Source: Tremella fuciformis
Taxonomy: Eukaryota; Basidiomycota; Tremellomycetes; Tremellales; Tremellaceae
Direction of reading: 5' to 3'
Length of the DNA: 64,000 nt
Assembly: GCA_032768795.1 (NCBI GenBank)
Contig: CP136490.1
Coordinates: 2,108,001 to 2,172,000, forward strand
Made by a program: the position numbers and the translations under genes. Every line of letters starts with the position of its first letter. The stretch's first letter is position 1. The notes under the pieces were generated by a model that did not search any database, was not told the origin of the DNA, and worked only from the letters and a program-made list of their open reading frames with translations. Shown piece after piece: positions 32,862 through 45,132 of the stretch.

Positions 32862-35800
32862 CTACTCGCCCCTCGCCTGCTGAGCGCGCTTCATAAACCT
32901 GATCATTAGCACTCCACATCATTTTTCACGTCTGCAGCACCCACGCAGCAGCCAGGTCCAGCTGGCCCGCGGCGGCTTTCGGCTGTCCAACCACGCCGGG
33001 TCGCCCGGCCCCAGCTTGGGCCTGAATCTTCGGCGCACTGGGTACAGGCGGCTTGCCTCCGGCCGCAGGTTTGGCAGGTATACTCGGCGCGCCCGGTTTG
33101 GCAGGTACGACAGGCTTCGGCTTGGTCGCGAGCGGAGGAGCGGCCGGCTTGCCCAGGACCGAGTTTGGGCGAGACGCGTTCGGCGTGGAAGAGGGAGACG
33201 AGCGCGCGGTACCATTCACGACTGCCGCCAAGGCCGGTGCGGCAGGGGCATGCGGGGGCGGACGGCGCGCTGCGGGCGGAGGCGGCGGCGGCGGTGCAGA
33301 CTCGACGAGTTTGAGGCTACATTTCAGCTCGACGCAGATGAATCCTTGAATTGGAGCTGCTCACTAGTTGGACGGGGCCCAGCCTTCCTGGCCGCCCTTG
33401 ACGACCATCCACCACCCGTTGTCGTCCTTCTCCTTCACCTCGACCTCCTCCCCTTTGACGAGGTTCATCTCGCCCTCCTGACCCGCAAAGTTGTACAGCG
33501 CTTTGTACATCTCCTTCGGCGGACCGCTCGGCGGCGGAGGAGGCGGGGGTGGCGGGACACCTCGACCAGGTATGGATGGAGGAGCGCGCGCCGCGCCGGT
33601 CGCCTTGACCTTACTAGCGGCGGGTGCTGAGACGGCCGCAACGCTCGGCGGAGCAGCAGGCTTGGTCGCTCCCGGCAAGACTTTGGCTGCCGGAGGGTTG
33701 ACCGATCGACCAGCCATACCCGCAGGAGCAGCTTTTGCAGCTTTCTTCACCTTGGGTTTTCTTGGCGGCTGAGGTGCGCTGACCGAAGCGGGTGACTCGC
33801 CAGAGCCCACCAAGATAGTGTGCGACTTGTACACTGCATCTCCTGTCACCGACTCGTCCTTCTGAGCTTTAATCGTAGCCCGCTTATCCTTCTTCTTTGC
33901 ATAGTCGATTGTCGGCCCAATGTTCACTCCGACGTTGCCGCCTAACACGGTCAGGATGACCGTCGTCATCTCCGTCTTGAAGTTGCATGTGAAGATGGGA
34001 TCGCCTTCTTCGCAAGGATTGACGTTGAGGGCGACAAAGTCGTCTCGAAGATTAGTCATGGAGATGGCCCGGATGGTGATGAGGGGGATCTTCCGCTCCA
34101 GCGTGGTGGAGACACGACCGTCCTTGGCTGCTGATACAACGAAGTAGACCGCTTTGTCGGTCTAACAGGTCAGCTTGAACGCATCATTGCGAGGTAGCTC
34201 ACAATGATGAGGAAACGCGGCGACAGCTTTGACGACCTTCCCAGTTTAGACACCAGCAACTCGGCCCGCGAGCTAAAGTACACTCCCTCGGTCGCTAAAG
34301 ATCAGCTTAGGCCCAACAAACACGCTCGCAAAGCTGACGGGCAATCCCAGCGGCGTTGCGCAACAGTTCTCCCTGGGGACTGCGACCCCCGACGTCAAGG
34401 TAATCTCCCATGAACTTGCGCATACCGAGCAGACTGAATCTGCGCCGCTCCTTGCGCCCCGCCAGCACTTCGTGACCATAGTCCCGCTTGCGAGCATACA
34501 CCAAGACCTCCTTCTGGTCCCTCCAGAATCGCTGGATCTTGGTGGCCGCCTCGGTCTTCCGTCGTACATAAGCACGCCACGCTCGTTGAATACGAGCGGC
34601 CATGGTGTGCCAGTATCGATCGCGCTCGCCTTCGAGGTAGAAGAGCTGCCATCAGCGGGTTTCCGATCTCTGAGCAATCACGCACAGTCTCCGGAGTTTT
34701 GATGAACGCCTTGGTCACGCCCATCTGCCACTCGTCTCGCGCGATCTTGGCGTCCATGAGGATCCGCTCGCACCCAGACCGATCATCGCCCTGCCAGATA
34801 TAGTCACCAGCATACGAGGTCGCAGGAGAGAGCAGGTAGAATCTGGACGTCAGCTCGACATCTTGTGGAGGTTTAGCTGACCTCTGGATCATCTTGGAGA
34901 ACTCTGCTCGGTAGGCGAAGCCCGCTCGTCGCACACGGATGTTCTCTTGCAGACCGAGATACTTGATCTGATGCAAGATGGCCTTGTCATCATACTCTGA
35001 CGGCGAGCGATTCTGGTTCGGCTTGATCGTGCGGATGTAATGCGGTTGACATCTCATCAAGTTGGTGACAAGGTCATTTGCGCTCTGCTTGATCTTGTCG
35101 CCAGCTGTCGGCGGACGCTTCTTCGAATCCCGGTCGACTTTTTCGGGGAAGAGGGTGTGCAAGAATTTGTCTTTGCTGCCTTCGATGAGATCGAGGATGT
35201 CCTTGACAAGGGTATCCTTGTTCTTGTCGGTCATACCGGGAACGTTGTACAGCACATCTCCGGCATAGTGTTTGATGAGGAACTTGCTGCCTCGCGACTC
35301 GAAGTTTGGGTTGGAGCCGAGCATATTGCATCGCTGGATGAACGAGTTGTCGGCTGCGCTGGGGTCGGCGTGTGCGGTAGCGGTGGCATCGTTCAGTGTG
35401 GCAAAGATACCAGCGGGTCGTCGACCCTCGATAAGGTCACACACGACGCTGTTGTCGAAGAATTTGATGGGTGTCCACTTGATCTGCTCGCGAACATACT
35501 CCTCCTGCTCGGCTTTGAGGGTGAGCTCGATGAAGATTTGCTGAAGCTTCTCGTTGACGTAGTTGATGCAGAGTTGCTCGAACGAGTTGTCCTGGAAGAT
35601 CTCGAAGCCGCTGATCATCAGCTGAGTTGACATGTAAAGCCAAGACACACTAAATGTCCAGGACACCGATGACATAGTCTGTCGCCGATTGCGGCTTCAT
35701 CGAGACGTTGACTCGGCTGACGATCCACTCGAACAGGTTGTTGTAGAGAGCCTTTGCAAGTGCATCTCGGCCCGAGGATGCCTGTGCAACATTTTGAGGC

Positions 35801-37407
35801 ACTTCGTAAACCGATCCTGATGATCAGCTCAAGTTTTCCAGGACTTAGAAGCTGACCCCTCCGTCCTCCTCTTTGCGTCTCGACGACTCGGTTTAGCAAC
35901 ACCTTTTGCACCTGAGCCGGGTCGCACTCCATGAGATACGCCACAAAGTCGGTCACGCCAGTATCCGAAATCATGGCGTTGCCATCGTCGTTTTCTCGAA
36001 AGTCGACATTGCCGAGCCACAGAATCGTCGCGAGGACTTTGAAGATGGAATTTTGCTCGGCTGCCGAGAGCCCGATGACCTGCATGGCGCGCTGGTTGTC
36101 AGCTGTGGAGGAGCGTCTGACAGACCCGAGCTGACGAGAGTCTCCTGGAAATCCGCGACATCATTGATACTCCGTACATCCAAACATCCACTCTTGCTAA
36201 TGTAGGCATATGCCTCTGGTCCTTGCAGCCCGAACGCCTCTGCAATCGTCAGCTACTCAAGTGCACAACTTGCAAGCTGACCTTGCTGCTCTGGGCTGGC
36301 GCCTTTGGTGAACTGGTAGAAGATGTGGAAATCTCTCTCGTCTCGAATCTGCCCAACGACGCGACCCTGCCCGTCAGCTTTGTGACTGGTTCGCGTTGTA
36401 AGCTGACCTTTTCCAGGAGGTAATTGGTGATCTGCGCGCCGACGGGCTGTCCTAGGCTGTTGAACATGATCTCCAGGTATTTGCCCTGCCATCAGCCCGC
36501 ACCACCGAAGAGATGAGTGATAAGTGCTCACGTGCCGCGACGAGTTATCATTCCTCAGTGTCTTCGCACACCCAAAGCTCTCCAGTAGCGGGTTCGTAGC
36601 CAAGACCATCTCCTTGATGCCCTCTATTCCCCCTCCGGTCCCATCGCCCCCCGAGACCGCCGCAATGTACTGCATGATGCGCTTGGCAGCTTCGGTCTTG
36701 CCCGCGCCGGACTCGCCAGAGATGATGACGCATTGGTTCTCCTTCTCGGTGGTCATGCGATAGTAGGCCGACTCTGCGATGGCAAAGACGTGCGGGGGCA
36801 TCTCGAGGCGGTTCTTGTTGCGATACGAGCTGAGCACTTGCTCGGTGTAGATGCCGAGGTCTGGGCTCAGCCACCTCTGAAAACTCAACTAGGGCATTGT
36901 AACGCACCTCTGAAGGGGTTGACGGAGATGAGCACATGCGCAATGTACGTCTGAACATCAGCCACCGTCGCACGGAGGGGTGAGGGCGACTCGCGTAGAT
37001 TTCCTGGTTGTTGAAGCGCTGATGGAGGTTGTCGTTGATCGCGTCGTTAGTGATGGTGCTGAGGAGCGTCATGTCCGGTACGCCGGCCGACTTTTTCTTC
37101 TTGAAGCCCTCGCTCCAGTCGGCCTGGCGTCAGCCACACACTCTCTGTCACAGAGGACCAGAGGAGTGGAATGCAGCTGACCTTTTGGATCTTGGCCGAC
37201 TTGCCCCCTGTCGGTGCGGCGGCTGCCCCGCCTCCGCCTCCGCCGCCGAGCAGCCCGCCGATCTTCTTGCCGGCCTTCTTCGAGGGCGCCTATCCGCGTA
37301 ACACAGAGTAATAGTGACAGAGGATAGCATGGGGGAGCGAGGTAGCGTGGAAGGAAACACTGGGTCAGCCGGAGCTCGAACGACGTGGGAAGGGCTGGAC
37401 AGACCAT
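32862..37407 (-). CDS. MYO1: Class I myosin (Myo1/Myo3/Myo5 type) with SH3 domain
   Basis: The first exon is only ATG (37405-37407); the second starts at 37289 after a 115-nt intron. The motor has the P-loop [12 protein letters not shown] (near 36700), the NxxSSR loop, switch II DIYGFEIF (near 35660) and a TEDS-site serine in RRGSVYEVP, a PAK-type site as in yeast Myo5. Two IQ motifs ([23 protein letters not shown]) follow near 34590. Then come a TH1 domain, a Pro-rich TH2 region, an SH3 domain ([18 protein letters not shown], near 33460) and a Pro/Ala tail. A 47-nt intron (32899-32945) adds a last exon ending [14 protein letters not shown], the usual class I C-terminus. The family drives actin-patch assembly and endocytosis. 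Roughly 1250 residues are expected. Confidence 0.93.
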
Positions 37408-37731
37408 GGTGCCTCGCCGGCCTCGTCGGCGGTATGTAGCGCTACGTGCGGGCTGTGGGGATGACGGCGGCCGTGGCCACTATGCGGAGCGCGACTGTGA
37501 CGCGCGACACGCAGAGAGAAGTATGAATGTGAGAGAGCGCAAGTGACGTGAACAGCCATCGCCGTCACTGTCGCTCGTCGTCGTCATCATACCTCTTAAG
37601 GGGGGGTGGCAAAATAAGCCTGACCGTTCACTCAACTGCAACTACCTTCTAAGACGGCTCGCATTCGTTCACCTTGTGACACCTATGATCACGAGAGATA
37701 CACCGGCGACCAGCTACAGCTACAGCACACC
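37408..37731. promoter_or_regulatory. Divergent promoter, myosin and deadenylase genes
   Basis: 324 bp between two divergent start codons. No clear TATA box. An overlapping plus-strand frame from ATG 37685 is not the deadenylase frame. Confidence 0.45.
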
Positions 37732-39071
37732 ATGGCGGCCCTCCGGCGTCCAGAGTCCAAAGACTACGGCATACACGAGGTCAGTCCTCCGAGTGGGTGA
37801 AGAGGTGAAAGGGGCTGAAGAACAGGTATGGGCGGACAATCTCGAGACCGAGTTTGCGGCCATGCGAGCGGCCATCGACCAGTACCCCTACGTCTCGATG
37901 GTGGGTCTCCTCCCAAGGATGTAAGGTAGAAGAGGGGGCTGATGGATTAGGACACCGAGTTCCCCGGGATTGTCGTGCGGCCCATAGGCAACTTCAAGAC
38001 GGGCTCAGACTACCACTTCCAGACGATGCGCACGAACGTGGACGTGCTCAAGATTATCCAGCTGGGCATCACGCTCAGCGACGAGCAGGGCAACTCGCCC
38101 GAGGTGTCGACGTGGCAGTTCAACTTTGCGTTCAACCTGAGGTCCCCCTACCATATCCGAGTTGGCGTGCAACTGACGAGTAGCGAGGACATGTACGCGC
38201 CCGACTCGATCGAGCTGCTGCGAAATAGCGGGATCGACTTTAAGCGGAACGAAGAGGAGGGGATTGATGTCGAGGTGTTTGGCGAGCTGATGGTGACGTC
38301 GGGCTTGGTGTTGTTTGACCATGTGAAATGGGTGTCGTTTCACTCGTGAGTCCATGCGAGCGCAGCGAGCGTCTGCACGAGCGAAGCGAGTATCAGCCAA
38401 GCGCAGCGAGGCTCAACCAGAGGGAGCGAGTGTCAGCCAAGCGCAGCAAGGCTCGACCAGAGGAGGGAGGGTCGAGCCGAGCGCAGCGAGGCCTGTACAG
38501 CGAGGTGTGGTCGGGTGTGGAGACGCTGACACTTGTAGAGGGTACGACTTTGGCTACCTCCTCAAGATCCTAACGGCCGAACCGCTCCCCGCGTCCGAAC
38601 CAGACTTCTTCCGACTGCTATTCATCTGGTTTCCCTGCATATACGACATCAAGCACGTCGTGCGGTCGGTCAAGACGCTGCGCGGGGGGCTGCAGGAGAT
38701 CGCCGAGAGCCTGGGCGTGGCGCGCATCGGGCCGCAGCACCAGGCGGGCAGCGATAGTTTGTTGACGGCCGCTGTTTTCTTCAGGATCAGGGGGACGTAT
38801 TTTGCCAACGAGCTGGAGGACGAGTATTACAAGTGAGTGAGGCCTCCGCAGGAGGACTCCGCTCCCCCCTTTCCCCTTGCCCCACTCCCCCCCTCCCCTA
38901 CCTCCCCCTGCTAACTGATATCTTCCCTGCTACTGGATATCTCTGCTGCTCTCTTGTTGGGTGAGCTGCGCTCACTGTAGAAACTACCTCTACGGCTTCT
39001 CCTCTGGGCGACACGGGCGCCTCTCACCCCCTAGCACAGCAGCAGGCATGATCAACGAAAAGCCCTACTAG
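37732..39071 (+). CDS. POP2: CAF1/POP2 deadenylase, CCR4-NOT catalytic subunit
   Basis: Exons 37732-37779, 37826-37900, 37951-38345, 38539-38832 and 38981-39071 give 300 residues. The ATG at 37732 is chosen because its frame joins KDYGIHE to [10 protein letters not shown]; the upstream ATG at 37685 is out of frame. The four DEDD nuclease acids are visible: D and E in DTEFPG, D in SGYDFGYL and D in HQAGSDSL, with the preceding histidine. This enzyme removes poly(A) from mRNA in the cytoplasm as part of CCR4-NOT. Intron 3 is 193 nt, about four times normal, and is filled with imperfect repeats. The protein ends shortly after the domain (GMINEKPY). Confidence 0.95.
38350..38500. repeat. Imperfect repeats inside deadenylase intron 3
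   Basis: Units such as GAGCGCAGCGAGCG, AAGCGCAGCGAGG and GAGCGAAGCGAG recur. A 40-bp unit starting CAGCCAAGCGCAGC occurs twice (near 38395 and 38435). Similar GAGCGAAGCGAGCGAG sequence reappears near 43385 in the long intergenic region. Confidence 0.65.
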
Positions 39072-39413
39072 CTTACTCGAGTTGCACTTGGCTCTTTTGC
39101 TTCTTCATATTTCTAGTAGTTGTATGTACCACCACCAGCATGACATGACATGACCATAGCATCGCATTCCCCTGTTCAGCCTCGCAGCCTGGGACAGGTA
39201 AGTTGGGAGTCGTCACGATACATTCATCTTGTCATCTGATCTACCACATCTAACTAAATACAGCGAGTCAAGTGTAAACCATCAACTATAATTCTACACC
39301 ATTGTGTCGTACGACAGATATATATATACACAGTACCGCCTCTTCGTCTCTTCTTTTCTTGTTCTTTGCCTATACACAGTCTACACCTTCGGCGCGTTTG
39401 GGTAAGGATTGGT
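39072..39413. other. Convergent intergenic region
   Basis: 342 bp between two 3' ends. It contains ATATATATACA near 39318 and is relatively A/T-rich. Probably 3' UTRs and terminators. Confidence 0.4.
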
Positions 39414-42400
39414 CTAGAACATCTGCGGCGCTTGCGACTTTTCGATAATGTCTGCTTGTTCCGACCTATCATGAATCAGCTCCACGCAGAGACAAACGAC
39501 ACCAGCCCGGCAGCCAGACAGGTGAACGGTCAGATGGCTGGTGGGCGAAGGAGGTAAGAGGCAGGCAGTAGCAGGTAGGAGACGATGTTCGATGTAGGAA
39601 GTAGGAGGCGGACTCACGCAATGGGGTACAGTACACCAAGGGACCTCAAACCATCCACGATCCCCGCCGCATCCTCCGCACACCCCTGCGCCTCATCCAT
39701 CCTCCCCAGACCACGAAGGACCTTGGCACCACGAATAAGGCGGTCCGCGGTCCAATACCACGACGTGAGAGAGTACGGGCCGCCAAGGCCGTGTTTCCAG
39801 CGCATGCTGCCGTTGAGCTTATCAGAATTGGCGGTGGCACCGGCGGCCGTGTTGGCGTTGGCGGCGCCGACCGAGGCATCCTCCTTGCCGTGCTTCAGGA
39901 TGAGCTTGACGATAGAACATATCTCGCGCGCGGCATCGAGGCAGGTAGTGCGGTCGTACTCGTCGCCCTCCGGCTCATGGAGCATCATGCGGACCGAGTA
40001 GAGGGCGAGGTAGACAGTGGGCACATCGTCTTTGTCCCAGGGCGAGGCGGGGTCGAGCCATCGGATCTGGTGCTCGGGCGGGATGTTCTTGAGGAGGTGC
40101 TGCGAGGCGTCCATGAGCTCCTGGTACGCGGCGGGGTGATCGTGGCGCGCGCAAAAGGTATGCTTGGGTGCGCGGGAATGGCGCCCGAGCTCGCGGAAGG
40201 TGGGGCGGGCCTCGGGGAGCTCGGAGCGGAGGGACTTGGCGCGGTGGACGAGGTGGAGGCCGGACATGAGGATGGCAAAGTGGTACTTGAGCCTGGCCTT
40301 GGGGATGTGGGGGAGCTCGTAGACGTCGCGCAGGGTGACGTCGGGCTCGCGGAGGATGGTGCCGTCGAGGTAGTGGGCGGGGTCGCGCGGGAGCGGGGTG
40401 ATGATGAGGTCGTCGCGGATGGGCGTCTCCCACGGCATCATGATGGCGGCGCCGCGTGCGTTGCCCCACGTCGCCCAGCTGCGTGTCAGCCTCAACCAAA
40501 CCCTGATACTCGAACACTTACAACGCGTGGATGCGCTCCATGAGCTCGAGCTGGTCTTTGGGTGGGCCGAGGATGGGCCAGGGGTTGTTCATGTCGCGCT
40601 GGCCCTTGCCGAGCATGGCGGGCGTCCAGACGCTGGTGGGGATGCGGTCGAGCTGGCAGGCCATGACGAGACTGACGCTCTTCCAGGTCATCGTGTACGC
40701 CTCGAGGGGACGGGCCTTGCTGAAGAGCCACTTGCCGATGAGCTTGGAGGAGCGGATGGCATCGAGTATGCGGTCCTCCTGCGCGATGGCCTCGTCGAGC
40801 TTGGCGATGGCGATCGAGTAGAGCGAGTCGGAGAGGGCGCGGACGCCGGGGATGTACGATCCGCTGGCGGCGACGGTATACATGCCAAAGAGGAGGCAGG
40901 GGTGGGGGCGCTCGTGGGGAGGGAGGGACATTTTTGCGCGGAACTGGGTCTCGGAGAAGGCTTCCGAGCCGTAGATGAGGCGGGGCTCGCAGAAGAAGAG
41001 GTCGAGGAGGTAGTCCTGGGCGGACTGGCAGATGTCCTTTTCGGTGAGGGGCAGGGCGGCCTCTGAGATGGACGAGACGTGCGAGAGGACGCCGTCGATG
41101 GCTGCGGCGGCCTCGGGGGGCATGGCGGTGGGGCCAAAGGCCATGGCGGCGCCAAAGGGGTCGGAGAGGTGCGGGTCGGGGATGGTCTGGTGTAGGACCT
41201 TTTGGATGGGGTCCATGTTGAGCGACTCGAGGCCGAGGTTCTGGAGGGCGTCGATGCCAAAGCCGTCCGAGCCGGAGCGGGAGGGCGGGATGGGCTGCTC
41301 GACCTCTGGGCCGTTCCAGAGGGTGGAGACGTCGTTGGAGGCGCCGAGGAGGGGCCACGGGAGCTGGTCGAGCTGGACGGCCGAGGTCGAGGCGGACGGG
41401 AGACCCGACGAGGGGAGACCGGCGGAGAGCGTGTCGAAGGGGTTGGGCTGGGTCCACTGCCACTGGCCCAAGCCGCCGGCGCCGGGCTGGTTCATGGCTG
41501 CCGGGAGGCCCGAGGCGACGGGGTCGAAGGGCGCGCCCTGCGTGGGGGCCTGGAACTGGTATAGGCCAAGGTCGAAGGGCATGGGCGAGTGGAGGTTGAC
41601 GGCGGGCTCTGAGATGCGGGCGAGGGTGGGGTGGGTGGGGTGGTTGGGATGGGCGGGGTGGTTGGGATGGGTGGGATGGCTGCTGGAGGAGGCGCGGGCG
41701 TGGGCGTGGGTGCTGAACGCGCCTTCGGCAGAATGGCGGCGTGCGCTCATGACAGCTTGGTAATCTGCCTCTTCCATCTCGGCTAGCGCTGGCCTCAGTG
41801 GGAGGAGCGTGTGGGAGGCGGGGAGCTTACCGAGCTTGCGTTCGAGCTTTTCGACGCGCGAGGCGGGGCGGACGGCATCGTACACGCAGCGGTCTTTGCG
41901 CTTGTGACACTGGTCGCAGACGGGCTTGGTGGCGGAGCATTTCTGGGGGTCAGTGAGAGCCAAAGTGAAAGGCGAGGTGGGAGGACGTACAAGTTTCTTG
42001 GCGCGGCACATGAGGCAGGCGTCGCCGCGGCGCAGAGGCTGGCCGGGTGCTGCAAGTGAGTGGGCTTGCAGCTGTGAAGGAGAAGAGAGCTCACGGCGCT
42101 TGGCGCCTTTCTTCTCGGGCGAGTCCATCTCAGCGGGCATGGGGAAGCCCGAGGACGAAGACGGCCCGGGGTTATTGACAGCTCTGCGGGCCGACTTGGA
42201 GTGGTCGCTCATCGGCTCGACGCTGTACCTGCGGCGTACGTTGGCTGGTGGGTGGACGGGCGAGGGGTGGTATTGGCGCATATGCGGGGGGAGGTGTGAG
42301 CGGGGCAGGGGTTCGGGGACGGGAGGGGGAGGGGCATAGTTCCAAGCCGAGGACGGGTCGGCGAGACCGAACGGGTCGGAGTGGGCCGGCGGCGGCGGCG

Positions 42401-42503
42401 GGTGTTGTTGTTGTTGGTAGGTGTTGTTGTTGTTGTGGTATTGATAAGGAGGGGGATGGGGCGGTGGGTGGAGATATCGCGGCGGGGCGGAATGGTGTGC
42501 CAT
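39414..42503 (-). CDS. Zn(II)2Cys6 transcription factor with fungal-specific middle domain
   Basis: Exons 42095-42503, 41991-42049, 41831-41942, 40522-41788, 39618-40478 and 39414-39465 give 919 residues. The N-terminus is His/Pro/Gln-rich. The binuclear cluster is RRGDACLMCRAKKL joined by a splice to KCSATKPVCDQCHKRKDRC, spacing C-x2-C-x6-C-x6-C-x2-C-x6-C, followed by a basic linker and a short coiled coil (RVEKLERKLG). A disordered region precedes the fungal_trans-type regulatory domain (DYLLDLFFCEPRLI, RPHPCLLFGMYTVA). Introns 1-3 (45, 48 and 42 nt) are multiples of three without stops, so unspliced mRNA stays open. Target pathway is unknown. Confidence 0.88.
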
Positions 42504-45132
42504 GAGTGAGAGAAGAGAGAAGGAGGGGGAGACGGTATCAGCACTCGACCTTTTCTAGTGTTCTATTCTGCTGTCCTGCAAGCAGGAGCGAGGAGCGACG
42601 AGCGGGGTGCGAAAGTAGGCTCGACCGAGGAGGGTTGGCCGAAGAAGGGGTGAGGAGGGGAGGGGAGGTGCGACGAGTCAGAGAGGACCCGACAAGGGAA
42701 GGCAAGAGGCAGGTGCCGGTGCTGGGCAGGCTGGAGTGGGTCGTGGGTGATGAAAGGGCAGATGGCAGAGCAGACTCACCCATGGCCGATACAGTACTCT
42801 ATATACTATCAGTTGTCGGTAGACGAGGGTGAGGGTGAGACGGTCCTTTCTGCCCGTCGGGTCGTGTCGATCGCCTTACCAAGGTGGTGGTGGTGGTGGT
42901 GGTGCTCGTAGAGATAGTCAGCAGCGGTGGAAGGGATCGGCGGTGTCGCAGGGGGTGTCACACGCGCTGACAATGACGTCGCCTAGCGAGGTGCAAGTGT
43001 TGGAGAAGATGACACGCGTGTCGGGTGGTGTCGGGTCGTTTATCGAGCTGAGGGGGTGGTGTTCCAGTAGATCTCCGTCTCCGTGTCGCGGGGTGGGAAC
43101 GGTGATCGTCTGTCGAGCAGAGCAAGAGAGATAGGAGAGAGGAGAGAGGAGACGATCTCCTTGGGCTTGCTCTGGGGTGGTGGATCACTGTTGGTCAATG
43201 GTAATTCGCGCAGGGGAGACGGCCTTTGACACACCTCGGTGTTCGGTTGCGGGTCGGTTCCGGAGACGTGGGCTATCGTCTATTGTCTGGGTGGTCTGGT
43301 CCTCGTGGTCGTCGTCGTCGTCAAAGGGGAGCCAAGGGGCCGTGATGGACGGCGGGAAGGGAAGCGAGGCGAGTCACGAGGCTCGAGGAGCGAAGCGAGC
43401 GAGTCACGAGTCGAGTGATCAGTGATCAATGACGAGTGACGAGTGACGAGTGGCGAGCAGGTGGGGAGGCTGGGAGACAGATGAGCAAGGTCAAAGGTCA
43501 AGCAGCGTCAATGGATCAGACAAGAGAGCGAGGGAGGTCCGAGAAGAGAGAGGGGAGGAGGGGATATATGATGGACGCCGTCTAAACCGAGGTCGGTGTC
43601 GAGTGCCAGTAAGCCTGTTGGCCAGGTGCCTGCTTGGACGCGTAGCGCCGTGTGGTGGTGTGGTATCAAGGGTGCTGGGGCATTTCCGCAGGTCGGAAGC
43701 AGTGTCGTAGTGCCAGCAGCAGCGCCGGCGCGAGATTGTCGGGTAACAAACGAGGGTGCGGCGATGGCGCAAAGGGGGTCGGTGGTGGGCCGCAGAGTCG
43801 TCCGCACCACTCTGGGCGTCGGTCGCCGACGTGGAGGTGCGAGCGAGCAGCGAGCAGCGAGCAACGCGAGCTCTGGCCAGAGGCGGCCTGGGCAGCGAGG
43901 TGGAGAGAGGGTAGAGGGCTAGTGTGGTAGGGGTGGAGGGGCGAGTATTCCGGCGTGGTGATTGAGATGGGGTCGAGGGGCAGCGCCGTCGTCGTCGTGT
44001 CTAGACACCAGTAGAGTAGCGGTGTACCGTGCGGTGGGCAATGATCGTCTACTCTATAGCTTTAGGTGGTGGTGGTGGTGTTGAGATAGAGCGAGGCAGT
44101 GTATCACTACACTGCTCTGACAATCAACGACAACGACAATGGTCAGATGGGCGGTGCGATATCCTCTACAGTACCTCTTGGGTAGACCGAGCTCGGTGCC
44201 GCTCCTCTCCTGTCGGCGTGCATCTCTCTCGTGTTGAGAAGAGGAGAGATTAGATCAGGTGCGGTGCGGGTCGAGGTATCGGTGCGGCCGTCCCTGACCG
44301 CTCTCTCTCGTGTCATCTCATCTCATCGCTCCTCCTTCACCTGGAGGAGTAGCTCGGATGTATATCCTGGGTCTTGCTATGGACCACGCGGTACACAGGC
44401 ACTCCCTCCCATCGCATCTCTCGATCTGTACAGGGGGGGTAGGGGTACGGGGCCTTTACGGCTGCTGTTAGGTAGGTACTAGACTAGCGTGGATGCGAAA
44501 GCGGGGGGCAGACGTAGATCAAAGGCGCCTCCACTACACCGAGTTCTGGCCAGCGCAGCTGGACAGCGTAGAGGCAGCGGTACAGCGTAGAGAGGCAGCT
44601 GGACAATGAGCAGGGCTGGGGGACATGTGGAGGGCGCATCGCCGAGAGCTAGCACTAATGAGACCGACGACAACCAAGACCGACACGGGTGATCCGATAG
44701 CTGCCGACCCCTCCTTCACTACCATCACCACCACACTACCACACCGAGGTATCTCATCCTGTCTCGACTCGTCTTGTTGTGTCCGATCGACCCAGCCCCG
44801 TGAAGAGTATGGAGGGTCGTCAGTGGCGCAGCGATTGTCCATGAGTAATGGTACGACTTCCCTTCTCCCATTCCGTTCCGAGGCTTCCCCGCTGCCCACC
44901 TCTCTCTCCCGTGCTTCCACTCAGCTGAGGAGAAGAGAAGAGATCTCGTAAGGAGAAGACGAGGCGGACTCGGTCCTCGGCCCTCGGTGCTCGGGGGCAA
45001 TTCCAATTCCAATTCGCGGCGTCTCTCGATCAGTTATTCCTGTCCGACAATGAATTCCGGCGGATGGAGACCACGGCGGAGAGAGCTGACCAATCGCTGC
45101 ATAGACACTACACTGGATCTAGAGACAAGCGC
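42504..45132. other. 2.6 kb gene-free region upstream of the Zn2Cys6 gene
   Basis: No supported gene. It holds a (GGT)n run at 42883-42904, another at about 44065-44080, tandem TGACGAGTGACGAGTGACGA near 43430-43455 and AGCGAGCAGCGAGCAGCGAG near 43835-43860. It is much longer than any other spacer here. A long 5' leader, an extended promoter or a non-coding RNA gene are possible; nothing in the sequence decides between them. Confidence 0.5.
42883..42904. repeat. (GGT)n microsatellite
   Basis: Seven consecutive GGT units upstream of the Zn2Cys6 gene. Confidence 0.9.

Noticed and set aside
37685..37924. ATG at 37685 as start of the deadenylase
   Set aside because: Its frame does not join KDYGIHE to VWADNLE; the ATG at 37732 does.
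38350..38500. CRISPR-like regular repeats
   Set aside because: Units are imperfect, unevenly spaced and lie in a eukaryotic intron.
39791..41066. Plus-strand frames of 250 and 222 residues rich in Gly/Glu
   Set aside because: Antisense to the transcription-factor middle domain; composition typical of antisense GC-rich codons.
40492..41463. 323-residue Arg/His/Pro-rich minus-strand frame
   Set aside because: Frame-shifted shadow of the Zn2Cys6 regulator in GC-rich DNA.
42504..45132. Hidden protein gene in the long spacer
   Set aside because: Frames here are short, repeat-derived and without consistent donor/acceptor phases.
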